The notes beneath the pieces are model-generated. The model did not search any database. It was given only the letters and a program-made list of their open reading frames with translations, and was not told the DNA's origin. From NCBI GenBank assembly GCA_046349085.1, contig JAXMDA010000009.1, positions 1 to 64,000 on the forward strand: a stretch of DNA of 64,000 bases. The letters are read 5' to 3'. Source of the DNA: JAJXWB01 sp046349085. Lineage in GTDB: Bacteria > Pseudomonadota > Alphaproteobacteria > Rhizobiales > Beijerinckiaceae. Numbering within the stretch: the first letter of the stretch is position 1; each line of letters begins with the position of its first letter. Shown here piece after piece: positions 41,904-50,733 of this stretch. A program made the translations under genes and the position numbers.

Positions 41904-42371
41904 ATGGAAAAAAGTCCCGACGCATTCCGCACCATCAGCGAGGTGGCCGACGATCTCGGCCTGCCGCAACATGTCCTGCGCTTCTGGGAGACGAGATTCG
42001 CCCAAATCAAGCCCATGAAGCGCACCGGCGGCCGACGTTACTACCGTCCCGACGACGTAGAACTCGTGCGCGCCATCAAGACGCTGCTCTACGGCGAGGG
42101 CTACACGATCAAGGGCGTGCAGCGGCTGTTCAAGGAAAACGGCACGCGCGCCGTCGTCGCGGCCGTGCGCGGCGGCGTCGCGCTGACCCCGTCGCAGCAG
42201 GCGCTCGCGCTCGGCGACGACGAGGACGAGGCGGCGGAAAGCGCGGATTCTGCGGGCTCCGCGCCGGCGGAGATCATCGCAGGCGGCGGGGCGTCGACGG
42301 CGCAACTCGCGGATTTGGCGCGGGAGCTGGCGGAATGCGCGCGCATCCTACGGGCGGCGCGATTGAGCTGA
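41904..42371 (+). CDS. MerR-family transcriptional regulator
   Basis: This 155-residue protein has a MerR winged helix (about 9-80): FRTISEVADDLGLPQHVLRFWETRF, then GGRRYYRPDDVELVRAIKTLLYGEGYTIKGVQRL. The C-terminal part is acidic and alanine-rich, without the cysteines of metal sensors. It lies directly downstream of ihfA as in many alphaproteobacteria. The target genes are unknown. Confidence 0.92.
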   Translation: MEKSPDAFRTISEVADDLGLPQHVLRFWETRFAQIKPMKRTGGRRYYRPDDVELVRAIKTLLYGEGYTIKGVQRLFKENGTRAVVAAVRGGVALTPSQQALALGDDEDEAAESADSAGSAPAEIIAGGGASTAQLADLARELAECARILRAARLS

Positions 42372-42426
42372 CAATCGCGGTTTGCGCGTTGCGCGGTGCG
42401 GGCGGCCTCGCTATAAGGCGCGCAGT

Positions 42427-42504
42427 CGGAGTGTAGCGCAGCCCGGTTAGCGCACTTGTCTGGGGGACAAGGGGTCGTGGGTTCGAATCCCGCCACTCCG
42501 ACCA
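42427..42504 (+). tRNA. tRNA-Pro (GGG)
   Basis: The acceptor stem CGGAGTG (42427-42433) pairs with CACTCCG (42494-42500). The D arm GCGCAGCCCGGTTAGCGC, anticodon arm CTTGT-CTGGGGG-ACAAG (anticodon GGG) and T arm with GTTCGAATC are present. The 3' CCA is encoded (42502-42504). A TATAAG-like promoter element lies about 15 bases upstream. Confidence 0.95.
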
Positions 42505-42826
42505 TTCCGCTTCCGGGTAGATCCGCTTCCGCACAAATCAGCGCCCGCGCGGTGCGTTGGCCGCTGAAAACGGAAACGGCCGACCTGTACATCCGAGGTC
42601 GACCGTTCGTATCGCCGTCCGCCAGGCGGGGCGAATCATCAGATTAGAATCGCGTTTGCGGATACCGTCAAGAGTCAATGACATAGTTGCCGCCGTCCAC
42701 TGTCGTTTGCGTCCTTATGGTCAACGATATGCTGTCCCGCATTCGACTTATTCGACGGGAACGCGGGACCAACACGCCCACGTTCGTGTTATATGTATGC
42801 ATCCGATCGACCGAGGCTCCGCACAG
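42505..42826. other. Intergenic stretch without a recognisable gene
   Basis: About 320 bases lie between tRNA-Pro and the next small gene. The second half is less GC-rich than its surroundings and contains several short inverted motifs and TTATGG/TATATG promoter-like strings. I see no coding signal, repeat family or structured RNA that I can name. Confidence 0.4.
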
Positions 42827-43108
42827 ATGACGTACGGATCGTTATTCAAGCTCAGCATGGACATGACGATGCTCGCGCTCGAGGCGCAGCAGGTGATTGC
42901 GCTGAGAATGGCGCGGCTTGCGCTCGGCGGGCCGGCCGTGGCCGCGCGCGAAACGCGTCGCATGGTGTCGGAAAAGGCGGTCGCGGCGGTCGAGACCGGC
43001 CTGCATCTGGCGGTCGGCGGCAGCCCCGACAAGGTGGTGCGCAATTATCGGCGCAAGGTGCAGGCGAACCGGGATCGTCTCTCCGCCAACGTCACGGGCC
43101 GCCGCTGA
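42827..43108 (+). CDS. Small conserved protein of unknown function
   Basis: From ATG 42827 (GAGG about 10 bases upstream) the product is 93 residues, predicted helical: MTYGSLFKLSMDMTMLALEA, followed by an amphipathic segment and a basic end (VVRNYRRKVQANRDRL). An alternative ATG lies at 42797. The pattern resembles small phasin-like or membrane-associated helical proteins, but no family is assigned. Its TGA overlaps the next gene as CTGA. Confidence 0.65.
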   Translation: MTYGSLFKLSMDMTMLALEAQQVIALRMARLALGGPAVAARETRRMVSEKAVAAVETGLHLAVGGSPDKVVRNYRRKVQANRDRLSANVTGRR

Positions 43109-43989
43109 GCGACTTCGCGCCGGACGATCTGGAGCTTGCCTGCGGCGATGCGCGCCTGCGGCTGGCGCTGCGCGGCGCCGAGCCGCTCGCCTGGTCGGTC
43201 GGCGACCTCGACCTTCTTTGGGCGCCCGATCCAGCCATCTGGGCGCAGACGGCGCCGCTCCTCTTTCCGGTCGTCGGCTGGACCCGCAACGGCGAGGCGC
43301 GCCATCGCGGCAGAACCTATCCGCTCGGACTGCACGGGTTCGCCGCGCGCAAGAATTTCTCCGTCGTCGAGCAGGGCGGCGACTTTGCCCGGCTCCGGCT
43401 GGAGGCCGACGAGGAGACGCGCGCGCTCTATCCTTTCGATTTCCGGCTGGACGCCGTCTACCGCCTCGAACGCGAAGCTCTCGCCTGGACGCTGGAGGCG
43501 ACCAATCCCGGGCCCGAGCCCATGCCCTATGCGCTCGGCCTGCATCCCGGCTTTCGCTGGCCGCTCGGCGGGTCCGAGCGGCCGCACGCGTTCGTCTTCG
43601 ACGAGGCCGAGCGCGCGGAGGTTCCCGTCATCGCGCCGGGCGGGCTGTTTTCGCCCGCGCGCCGGGCCATTCCGCTCGACGGCCGGCGCCTTGCGCTGAC
43701 GCCCGAACTGCTCGCGCAGGAGGCCCTGTGCTTCCTCGATCTCGCCAGCCGCGGCGCGGTCTTCGACAATGGCGCGGGCGCGCGGCTGCGCGTCGATCTC
43801 GATGACTTTCCGCATCTCGCGCTCTGGGCGCGCCCGCCGGCGCCGTTCCTGTGCATCGAGGCGTGGACCGGCCACGGCGATCCCGTCGGCTTTGCGGGCG
43901 AACTCTCCGACAAGCCCTCGATGCGGCTGCTCGCGCCCGGCGCGACCGCGCGGCATTCCGCGCGCTTTTCTTTGGAAAATCAGGCATAG
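43105..43989 (+). CDS. Aldose 1-epimerase family protein (start uncertain)
   Basis: The frame matches the galactose mutarotase-like fold. It begins SDFAPDDLELACGDARLRL, with LLFPVVGWTRNGEARHRG, LHGFAARKNF, ALGLHPGFRWPL (substrate histidine) and a late acidic segment FLCIEAWTGHGDPVG. The length of about 294 residues is normal. No ATG, GTG or TTG lies at the expected N-terminus. The only candidate at the junction is CTG 43105, overlapping the upstream stop as CTGA. It acts on sugars or sugar phosphates; the substrate is unknown. Confidence 0.82.
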   Translation: MSDFAPDDLELACGDARLRLALRGAEPLAWSVGDLDLLWAPDPAIWAQTAPLLFPVVGWTRNGEARHRGRTYPLGLHGFAARKNFSVVEQGGDFARLRLEADEETRALYPFDFRLDAVYRLEREALAWTLEATNPGPEPMPYALGLHPGFRWPLGGSERPHAFVFDEAERAEVPVIAPGGLFSPARRAIPLDGRRLALTPELLAQEALCFLDLASRGAVFDNGAGARLRVDLDDFPHLALWARPPAPFLCIEAWTGHGDPVGFAGELSDKPSMRLLAPGATARHSARFSLENQA

Positions 43990-44062
43990 CGCACACGCGC
44001 GCTTGGCGCCGCCGCGCGCGTCTGACAGAAGGACGCGCAAATCCCCGCCACACGAGCGCGCC

Positions 44063-44971
44063 ATGACCGATTTCCTCAGACCTTCCGGCAAGAAAGCCCT
44101 CATCATCGACGGCAAGATCGCCGCGGCCGGCGTCGTCGAGGAGACCCGCGCCAGGACGCAGGCGCTCATTTCGCGCGGCGTCGTTCCTGGCCTTGCGGTG
44201 GTGCTCGTCGGCGACGATCCGGCGAGCGGCGTCTATGTGCGCTCCAAGAGCCGCATGGCCGAAACCCTCGGCTTCCATTCCGTGCAGCACAACCTGCCGG
44301 CGAACGTTTCCCAGGCCGAGTTGAACGCGCTGATCGGCAAGCTGAACGCAGACCCGAAGATCCACGGCATTCTCGTGCAATTGCCGCTTCCCAAGGGGCT
44401 CGACACGGCCGACGCGCTGGAGCGCGTCGATCCGCGCAAGGACGTGGACGGCATCCATCCCGTCAACGCCGGGCTGCTCTCGACCGGCGCGATCGACCGC
44501 GCGCTCGTGCCGTGCACGCCTTTCGGCTCGATGGGGCTGATCGAGCGCACCTGCGCGGCGCTTGGCCGCAAGGTCGAGGGCGCGGAAGCCATCGTCATCG
44601 GCCGTTCGAACCTCATGGGCAAGCCGATGGCGCAATTGCTGCTCGCCGCCAACGCCACGGTGACGATGGCGCATTCGCGCACCCGCGACCTGCCCGGGGT
44701 CGTTCGCCGCGCCGACATCGTCGTCGCCGCGGTCGGCCAGCCGGAGATGGTGCGCGGCGACTGGATCAAGGAGGGCGCCGTCGTCATCGACGTCGGCATC
44801 AACCGCGTGCCGACGGCGGACGGCAAGTATCGGCTGACCGGCGATGTCGCCTACGAGGAGGCGCTGGAGCGCGCCGCCGCCATCACGCCGGTGCCGGGCG
44901 GCGTGGGGCAGATGACCGTGCCGCTGCTGATGGCCAATACGGTGGAGGCCGCGCGCCGCGCGAGCGCGTAA
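44063..44971 (+). CDS. folD: Methylenetetrahydrofolate dehydrogenase/cyclohydrolase
   Basis: FolD interconverts 5,10-methylene- and 10-formyl-tetrahydrofolate. The 302-residue protein has the catalytic lysine K62 in YVRSKSRMAE, HGILVQLPLPKGLD (about 112-125), the NADP-binding region VIGRSNLMGKPMAQLLL, and the C-terminal signature ITPVPGGVGQMTVPLLMANT. ATG 44063 was chosen because family similarity begins there. It is a single gene, possibly coupled with the epimerase upstream. Confidence 0.97.
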   Translation: MTDFLRPSGKKALIIDGKIAAAGVVEETRARTQALISRGVVPGLAVVLVGDDPASGVYVRSKSRMAETLGFHSVQHNLPANVSQAELNALIGKLNADPKIHGILVQLPLPKGLDTADALERVDPRKDVDGIHPVNAGLLSTGAIDRALVPCTPFGSMGLIERTCAALGRKVEGAEAIVIGRSNLMGKPMAQLLLAANATVTMAHSRTRDLPGVVRRADIVVAAVGQPEMVRGDWIKEGAVVIDVGINRVPTADGKYRLTGDVAYEEALERAAAITPVPGGVGQMTVPLLMANTVEAARRASA

Positions 44972-44998
44972 ACGCCGGCTTCGCAAGGGTCCCGGCAC

Positions 44999-45058
44999 GA
45001 AGCCGGATATATCCGACCTCGCAACGCTCTCGACATGAAGTCGGATATATCCGACTTC
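44999..45058. promoter_or_regulatory. Pair of palindromes upstream of the Crp-family gene
   Basis: Two sites share the core CGGATATATCCG, at 45004-45015 and 45042-45053, with centres 38 bases apart. The second is a perfect palindrome of 22 bases (45037-45058). The first matches the same extended pattern with two mismatched pairs. They lie 73-130 bases before the ATG at 45131, a position expected for operators. Confidence 0.65.
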
Positions 45059-45130
45059 GGATGGACGGCGGGCGCGCGTCTGCTACATTTGCGCTCGTGG
45101 CCGCGGGGGCGGCGCCAGCCTGGAACGGCC

Positions 45131-45820
45131 ATGCAAAGTCTTGCTCGACATCCCTTCTTCAAGGATGTCGCCGGTTTCGACTTCGACAAGTTCGATCGCC
45201 GCGTCATCTGGAAGAAGTGCGACGATGGCGAGACCATCGTCGACTTCGAGGACAAGTCCACCGACGTCTATTTCCTGCTGTCGGGCGACGTGCGCGTCCT
45301 GCTGCGCACGGCGGCGGGCAAGGAGGTCATTCTCGCCGACATCAAGGCTGGCGAATTCTTCGGCGAAATGTCGGCGATCGACGGCATCGAGCGTTCGGCC
45401 AACGTCACCGCGCTGACCAAGGCGGAAGTGGCGATCATGACGTCGGGCGTGTTCCGCGAAATCCTGTTCAGCAACCAGCACGCCTGCGACAAGGTCATGC
45501 GCCTGCTGACGCATCGCGTGCGCGACGTGAACACGCGCCTCGCGGAAATGGCGATCTTCGATCTGCGCCACCGTCTCTACTCGGAGCTGCTGCGCTCGTC
45601 GCACGCCCGGCCGGGCCATCCCGGCGAGCGCGTGGTGACGCCGCCGCCGTTCCATCACGTGGTCGCCGCGCGCATCGGCTGCCGGCGCGAACAGGTGACG
45701 CGCGAACTCTCGACCATGGCGCACGAGGGCCTGATCGAGAAGACGCGCGGCGCGCTCGTGCTGCTCAAGCCGCAGGTGCTGGAAGCGCGCCTGCACGAGG
45801 CGATGCGCGAGGGCGACTGA
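45131..45820 (+). CDS. Crp/Fnr-family transcriptional regulator
   Basis: This 229-residue protein has an N-terminal cyclic-nucleotide-binding fold (about 15-130, with LLSGDVRVLLRT, LADIKAGEFFGEMSAIDGIERSANV). A C-terminal helix-turn-helix (about 165-215) contains HHVVAARIGCRREQVTRELSTMAHEGLI. It lacks the N-terminal cysteines of FNR, so it is closer to the Crp group; ligand specificity is unknown. Its stop directly precedes the TTG start of the ABC transporter gene, so it is probably co-transcribed with the transporter. Confidence 0.9.
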   Translation: MQSLARHPFFKDVAGFDFDKFDRRVIWKKCDDGETIVDFEDKSTDVYFLLSGDVRVLLRTAAGKEVILADIKAGEFFGEMSAIDGIERSANVTALTKAEVAIMTSGVFREILFSNQHACDKVMRLLTHRVRDVNTRLAEMAIFDLRHRLYSELLRSSHARPGHPGERVVTPPPFHHVVAARIGCRREQVTRELSTMAHEGLIEKTRGALVLLKPQVLEARLHEAMREGD

Positions 45821-46888
45821 TTGCAGCAACCGCCGATCCTCAGGTTCGAGCAGGTCTCGAAGCGATTTGGCGCGACGGTCGCCGTCGATGGCGTGTCGGT
45901 CGAGATCGCGCCCGGCGAATTCTTCGCGCTGCTGGGGCCGTCGGGCTGCGGCAAGACCACGCTGATGCGCATGGCCGCGGGCTTCGAGCGGCCCGACGAA
46001 GGGCGCGTGCTGATCGACGGCGCCGACGCCACCGACGTTCCGCCGCATCGCCGGCCCGTCAACATGATGTTCCAGTCCTACGCGCTCTTTCCGCATATGA
46101 GCGTCGCCGACAATATCGCCTTCGGCCTGAAGGCGGCCGGCATGGCGCGCGCCGCCATCGCCACGCGCGTGGCGGAAATGACGCGACTCGCGCAATTGCA
46201 GGGGCTGGAGAAGCGCAAGCCGCATCAATTGTCGGGCGGGCAGAAGCAGCGCACGGCGCTCGCGCGCGCGCTGGCGCGCGGCACCAAGCTGCTGCTGCTC
46301 GACGAACCCTTGGGCGCGCTCGACCGCAAATTGCGCGAGGAGACGCAGTTCGAGCTGATGGACATCCAGAAGCGGCTCGGCGCGGCCTTTGTCGTGGTGA
46401 CGCACGATCAGGACGAGGCCATGTCCATGGCCGACCGTATCGCCGTCATGCGCGCGGGCAAGATCGAGCAGATCGGCGCGCCCGCCGAGATCTACGAGCG
46501 CCCGCGTTCGCGCTACGTCGCCGAGTTCATCGGCGAGATCAATATTTTCGAAGGCAAGGCGACGCGCGTCGGCGACGCGCTCCGCCTCGACACGCACGAA
46601 GGAGCGATCGAGACCGTGGCGTCCGAAGGATTCGCAGAGCGCGCGGCGGTTGCGGTCGCCGTCCGTCCCGAACGATTGCGTTTCGCGGCGGGCGAGCAGG
46701 GCGCGAACCGTCTTGCCGGCGTGGTGCATGACGTCGCCTATCGCGGCGACCATCGCGTCTTTCGCGTGCGCCTGAACTCCGGCGCTCTGGCGCGCGTGGC
46801 GACGCCCGCTTCCCTGCCTGCGCCGCAGCCCGGAGAGAATGTCATCGTCGCCTTCGACGGCGCCGCCTGCGTAGTTCTCGATGCCTAG
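45821..46888 (+). CDS. potG: ABC transporter ATPase, spermidine/putrescine type
   Basis: This 355-residue protein starts with TTG and has the Walker A motif GPSGCGKTT at 39-47. The Q-loop is MMFQSYALFPHM, the signature LSGGQKQR, and Walker B LLLLDEPLGALD. A C-terminal TOBE-like domain (from about 240) is typical of PotA/PotG. With the two permeases downstream it makes a polyamine-type importer, although other small organic solutes are possible. The stop overlaps the start of the first permease by 8 bases. Confidence 0.9.
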   Translation: MQQPPILRFEQVSKRFGATVAVDGVSVEIAPGEFFALLGPSGCGKTTLMRMAAGFERPDEGRVLIDGADATDVPPHRRPVNMMFQSYALFPHMSVADNIAFGLKAAGMARAAIATRVAEMTRLAQLQGLEKRKPHQLSGGQKQRTALARALARGTKLLLLDEPLGALDRKLREETQFELMDIQKRLGAAFVVVTHDQDEAMSMADRIAVMRAGKIEQIGAPAEIYERPRSRYVAEFIGEINIFEGKATRVGDALRLDTHEGAIETVASEGFAERAAVAVAVRPERLRFAAGEQGANRLAGVVHDVAYRGDHRVFRVRLNSGALARVATPASLPAPQPGENVIVAFDGAACVVLDA

Positions 46889-47786
46889 GCGCGCGCTGTC
46901 TGGCGGCCGCTTCTGGGCGCTCGCGGTTCCCTATGGTTGGCTCGCGCTGTTCTTTCTTGCGCCGCTCGCCCTGGTTCTGAAGATATCGCTGTCGAAATCG
47001 GTTATCGCGCAGCCGCCCTACGAGCCCGTCTTCAATCTTGCGGACGGCCCCGTCGTATGGATCGAACGCGCCAGGACGTTCGCCCTTGCGTCCTACAGCG
47101 GCCTGTTCGAGGACCCGCTCTATCTGGAATCCTATCTCTCGTCGCTCGCCATCGCCGGCGTTTCGACCCTCATCGCCTTGCTCATCGCCTATCCCCTGGC
47201 TTTGGCTATTGCGCGCTCCGAGCCCAAACGCCGTGCGCTGCTCATCGCGCTCGCGGTTGCGCCGTTCTGGACGAGCTTTCTCATTCGCGTCTACGCCTGG
47301 ATCGCCATCCTCAAGGACGAAGGCTTCCTCAACCACGCGCTGATGGCGCTCGGCCTGACGGACAAGCCGCTGGCGATCTTCGCCACCAACACGGCGGTGG
47401 TGATCGGCATCGTCTATTCCTATCTGCCCTTCGTCGTGCTGCCGATCTACAATTCGCTGGAGAAGCAGGACGCGACCCTGCGCGAGGCGGCGGCCGATCT
47501 GGGCGCCGGCGCGCTGGCGACCTTCTTCAGGGTGACCTTGCCGCTGTCTGCGCCCGGCGTGCTTGCCGGCGCCTTGCTCATGTTCATCCCGGCGGTCGGC
47601 GAATTCGTCATTCCCGACCTGCTTGGCGGTTCCGACACGATCATGATCGGCCGGACCATGTGGAACGATTTCTTCGAGAACCGCGACTGGCCGGCGGCGT
47701 CCGCCGGCGCGATCGTGCTGCTCGTGCTGCTCGTCGGCCCCATCGTGTGGTTCGAGCGTCGGCAGACGAAAGGGGAGGCGGCGTGA
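46881..47786 (+). CDS. potH: ABC transporter permease, spermidine/putrescine type
   Basis: This 301-residue protein has six hydrophobic helices and the permease EAA motif REAAADLGAGALATFFRVTLPLSAPGV (about 198-224). Features of PotB/PotH include SFLIRVYAWIAILKDEGFLN. It overlaps the ATPase gene and is followed after a palindromic repeat by the second permease. Confidence 0.88.
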   Translation: MPRRALSGGRFWALAVPYGWLALFFLAPLALVLKISLSKSVIAQPPYEPVFNLADGPVVWIERARTFALASYSGLFEDPLYLESYLSSLAIAGVSTLIALLIAYPLALAIARSEPKRRALLIALAVAPFWTSFLIRVYAWIAILKDEGFLNHALMALGLTDKPLAIFATNTAVVIGIVYSYLPFVVLPIYNSLEKQDATLREAAADLGAGALATFFRVTLPLSAPGVLAGALLMFIPAVGEFVIPDLLGGSDTIMIGRTMWNDFFENRDWPAASAGAIVLLVLLVGPIVWFERRQTKGEAA

Positions 47787-47806
47787 GTCGACGCTCCACC
47801 CCTGAC

Positions 47807-47893
47807 TGTCATTCCCGACGCCCGCATGGCGGGCGACCGGAAAGCCAGACGTCGCCCGTGCGGCTCTGGATTCCTGCTTTCGCGGGAATGACA
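47807..47893. repeat. TGTCATTCCCG-type palindromic repeat within the transporter operon
   Basis: The element begins TGTCATTCCCGACGCCCG and ends TTCGCGGGAATGACA. It lies between the two permease genes, so it is probably transcribed and may affect mRNA stability or downstream expression. Confidence 0.8.
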
Positions 47894-47913
47894 GGCGCAG
47901 CCGGGTCCCCGCC

Positions 47914-48696
47914 ATGACCAACGCCGCCCGCCTGTCGCGCCTCGCGACCCTCGCGTTCGGCTTCGCGTTTCTCTACGCGCCGATCGTGCTGCTGGTCGTC
48001 TACTCGTTCAACGCCTCGAAGCTCGTCACCGTCTGGGCCGGATTTTCCACGCGATGGTACGCGTCGCTGTTCTCCAACGCGCAATTGATCGCATCGGCGA
48101 AAGTCAGCCTGCAGGTCGCGGCGCTGTCCGCGCTGATCGCCACGATCAACGGAACGCTTGCAGCCTTCGCGCTCGAGCGCTTCGGCGCCTTTCGCACGCG
48201 CAGCGTCTTCGTCGGGTCGATCTACGCGCCGCTCGTCATGCCGGAGGTGATCCTCGGCCTGTCGTTGCTGCTGATCTTCGTCGCGCTCGGCGTCGATCGC
48301 GGCTTCTGGACGATCGTCGCGGGCCACGCGACCTTTTCCATGTGCTTCGCCGCCGTCGTCATTCGCGCGCGCCTGGCGGGCATGGACAAGTCTCTCGAAG
48401 AAGCGGCGATGGATCTCGGCGCGGGCCCGACCATGACGTTCCTGCGCGTCGTGCTGCCGCAACTGACCCCGGCGCTGGTCAGCGCCTACATGCTCGCCTT
48501 CATCCTGTCGCTGGACGACTTGGTGATCGCAAGCTTCACGTCGGGGCCGGGCTCGACGACGCTGCCGATGCGCATCTACAGCCAGGTGCGGCTCGGCGTC
48601 ACCCCGGAGATCAACGCCATGTCGAGCCTGTTGCTCGCGGCGGTCGGGCTGGCGTTGCTCGTCTCGGCGGTCGCCGGACGCACGCGCGAAGCGTGA
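47914..48696 (+). CDS. potI: ABC transporter permease, spermidine/putrescine type
   Basis: This 260-residue protein has six helices. It has PotC/PotI features such as LVVYSFNASKLVTVWAGFSTRWYASLF near the N-terminus and the EAA motif EEAAMDLGAGPTMTFLRVVLPQLTPAL (about 166-192). The periplasmic binding protein (PotF type) that these systems need is not encoded nearby; the operon ends here against a convergent gene. Confidence 0.88.
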   Translation: MTNAARLSRLATLAFGFAFLYAPIVLLVVYSFNASKLVTVWAGFSTRWYASLFSNAQLIASAKVSLQVAALSALIATINGTLAAFALERFGAFRTRSVFVGSIYAPLVMPEVILGLSLLLIFVALGVDRGFWTIVAGHATFSMCFAAVVIRARLAGMDKSLEEAAMDLGAGPTMTFLRVVLPQLTPALVSAYMLAFILSLDDLVIASFTSGPGSTTLPMRIYSQVRLGVTPEINAMSSLLLAAVGLALLVSAVAGRTREA

Positions 48697-48699
48697 ACG

Positions 48700-50658
48700 C
48701 TACTCGGCCGCGCGCGGCGCCAGCAGCGGACGCGCGGCGCCGGACCGGCGGATGAAGGAGGGCGCGTCGGGAACGATGGTTGCGTTGTCCCACTGGCCCT
48801 GGACGTCGAAAGCGAAAGCCGGCGCGTCGGCGCGCGCGTCGCCCTTGGCGTCGGTGGACGCGACGGTCGCGTGCAGCGCCACCTGCCGGTCGGCGATCTG
48901 GCTGCCGCCGGTGAAGGTCATGGCGAAGCCGTCTCCCTGAACAAGCGCATCGCTGACGGTCGCCACGCCGCCGGCGATGTCGGCCGACATGCGCGCGGAA
49001 TTGAACGGCGTGCGGCCGCTGTTGATGTCGAGCCCGCTGGCGAGCGGACGTTTCTCTATCCGCCGCAGCACGCGCGAAACATCGAGACCGACGATCTCGC
49101 CCTTCTCGAAATCGATGTCGCCGCGCCCCTTGAGGCTGCGGGCGATCTGGTCGGCGCTGGCGCCGGCGCCCTCGATGGTCAGGTTGACGTTGGCGGCGCC
49201 GGCGATCTTCGTCGCGCCGAAGCGGTCCCAGCCCAAAGCGCCGATGTCGACGCCGCGCGCTTCGATCACCGACTTCATTTCCACGCCGCCCTCGGCCGGC
49301 GCCATCACGAGTCGCGCCTTGAGCGCGCCCTTGTAGAGCGAGGCGTCGGCGAGCGAGGCTTCGAGCCGGCCCGCGCGCAGGAGCAGGGCGCCGGCGACGT
49401 CGCGCGCCTGCAAACGATCGTACGAGGCGCGCGCGGCCGAGAGTCGCAGGTCGATGTCGAGCGCGCTCTGCTCGCGCCAGCCGATCTGCTCGCGGTTGAA
49501 ATGGCCGTCGCCGCCGACGAGCGGCGGCAGGTTGCGCAGGAGATCGCGCAGATCGAGCGCGCTGGTCGCCAGCGTACCCGACAATTGCGGGCGCTGGTCG
49601 TCGAGGCGCCAGGACAGCGAGCCTTCGTAGAATGAATTGTCGAGCTTTAGCTGTACGGCGGCGAGATCGACGCCCTTGGGTCCGGCGTCGGCCCTGGCGT
49701 CGAGCGAAGCTGGTCCGAGCGCGAACGGCAGGGGAATCGCGCCGCGCAGCGTCTGCACGACCTCGCGCAGGGAATCCGTGGAAGCGACGACGCGGCCCTC
49801 GAAATGCGGGCGCGCCCCCGCCATGGCGTCGCCGTTGGCGGAGAGGGCAAGCGCCGGCGCCTTCAACTGGAAGGTGAGCCGGCTGGCCTCGCCGCGCAGC
49901 GCCTCCGAGGGGCGCGCGATCCAGAGCGCGACCACGCCGCGCTGGCCGCGCCAGGTTGCGGCGCCGTCGAGGGATGCGGCCGACGAGACGGTCGGCCAGT
50001 CCAGCGTCGCGTCGATATGGTCGAGCGTTTCGACCTCGACCCCGCCGCGGCGCAGGGTCGCCGCGCCGTCGATGAAGGAAACGACGCCGAGACGGGCGCG
50101 GTCGGCCTTCACCGCTTCCGGCGTCGCGGGCTTGGCGTCGGCGGCGCGCACGACCGCGCCCGCTTTCGTCATCGGCTTGCCGTCTATGTCGATGGTGAGC
50201 TGCGGGCGCAGGAGTTCCGCGCGCTGCAGCTCGAGGCGGCCGGCGAGCAGCGGAAGCCAGCGCAACTGGCCGGTCAGGTTCTCGGTCTTGAGGACGAGGG
50301 CCGCCTGCGGCTCGACGAAGTTGACGCGGCCGAGCTTCACATGCGGGCTTGGCAGCAGCGCGAAGGTGGAAGGACCTTCGATGAACACGTACAGTCCGAG
50401 GGACGAACGCAACTGCGCGGCGATTTCCTCGCGCAGCGCGTGGCGGGACACGGTCCAGGGCGCAATCGCCGCGCCGAGGCCGAGCGCCACGGCGCCGAGG
50501 CCGACGAGGCGCAGGCCGCGTCCGAACCGGTCCTGCGGCCACAGGCGCGCGCGCAAAGCCGCGCGGCTGTCCGACGAGGAGGCCTCGTCCGCGGGTCTTG
50601 CGGCGCGGGATCGCAGTCCGAACATGGGGAACCGTCGTTTGGTGGCTTGAGCGGGCAA
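48700..50658 (-). CDS. AsmA family protein
   Basis: This 652-residue protein has a short cytoplasmic N-terminus, one membrane helix (about residues 45-65) and a long beta-rich periplasmic part. The AsmA signature at the start of the periplasmic part is present (VSRHALREEIAAQLRSSLGLYVFIEG), as is a C-terminal AsmA_2 region. AsmA-like proteins bridge inner and outer membranes and move phospholipids. It converges on the permease operon with a 3-base gap. Confidence 0.88.
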   Translation of the reverse strand: MPAQATKRRFPMFGLRSRAARPADEASSSDSRAALRARLWPQDRFGRGLRLVGLGAVALGLGAAIAPWTVSRHALREEIAAQLRSSLGLYVFIEGPSTFALLPSPHVKLGRVNFVEPQAALVLKTENLTGQLRWLPLLAGRLELQRAELLRPQLTIDIDGKPMTKAGAVVRAADAKPATPEAVKADRARLGVVSFIDGAATLRRGGVEVETLDHIDATLDWPTVSSAASLDGAATWRGQRGVVALWIARPSEALRGEASRLTFQLKAPALALSANGDAMAGARPHFEGRVVASTDSLREVVQTLRGAIPLPFALGPASLDARADAGPKGVDLAAVQLKLDNSFYEGSLSWRLDDQRPQLSGTLATSALDLRDLLRNLPPLVGGDGHFNREQIGWREQSALDIDLRLSAARASYDRLQARDVAGALLLRAGRLEASLADASLYKGALKARLVMAPAEGGVEMKSVIEARGVDIGALGWDRFGATKIAGAANVNLTIEGAGASADQIARSLKGRGDIDFEKGEIVGLDVSRVLRRIEKRPLASGLDINSGRTPFNSARMSADIAGGVATVSDALVQGDGFAMTFTGGSQIADRQVALHATVASTDAKGDARADAPAFAFDVQGQWDNATIVPDAPSFIRRSGAARPLLAPRAAE

Positions 50659-50733
50659 GCCTTCGACGAAAAGCGCGGCGAAATCGTGGCCCGGCCGAGC
50701 GGGCCACTGAAATCGCCGCGCTTGCGCGCCGCG

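Noticed and set aside
44990..45060. The two palindromes as the start of a CRISPR array
   Set aside because: Only two imperfect copies at short spacing, no further repeats or cas genes; an operator pair is a better explanation.
45083..46753. Long minus-strand frame opposite the Crp-family and ABC ATPase genes
   Set aside because: No motif, biased composition, and complete overlap with two strongly supported genes.
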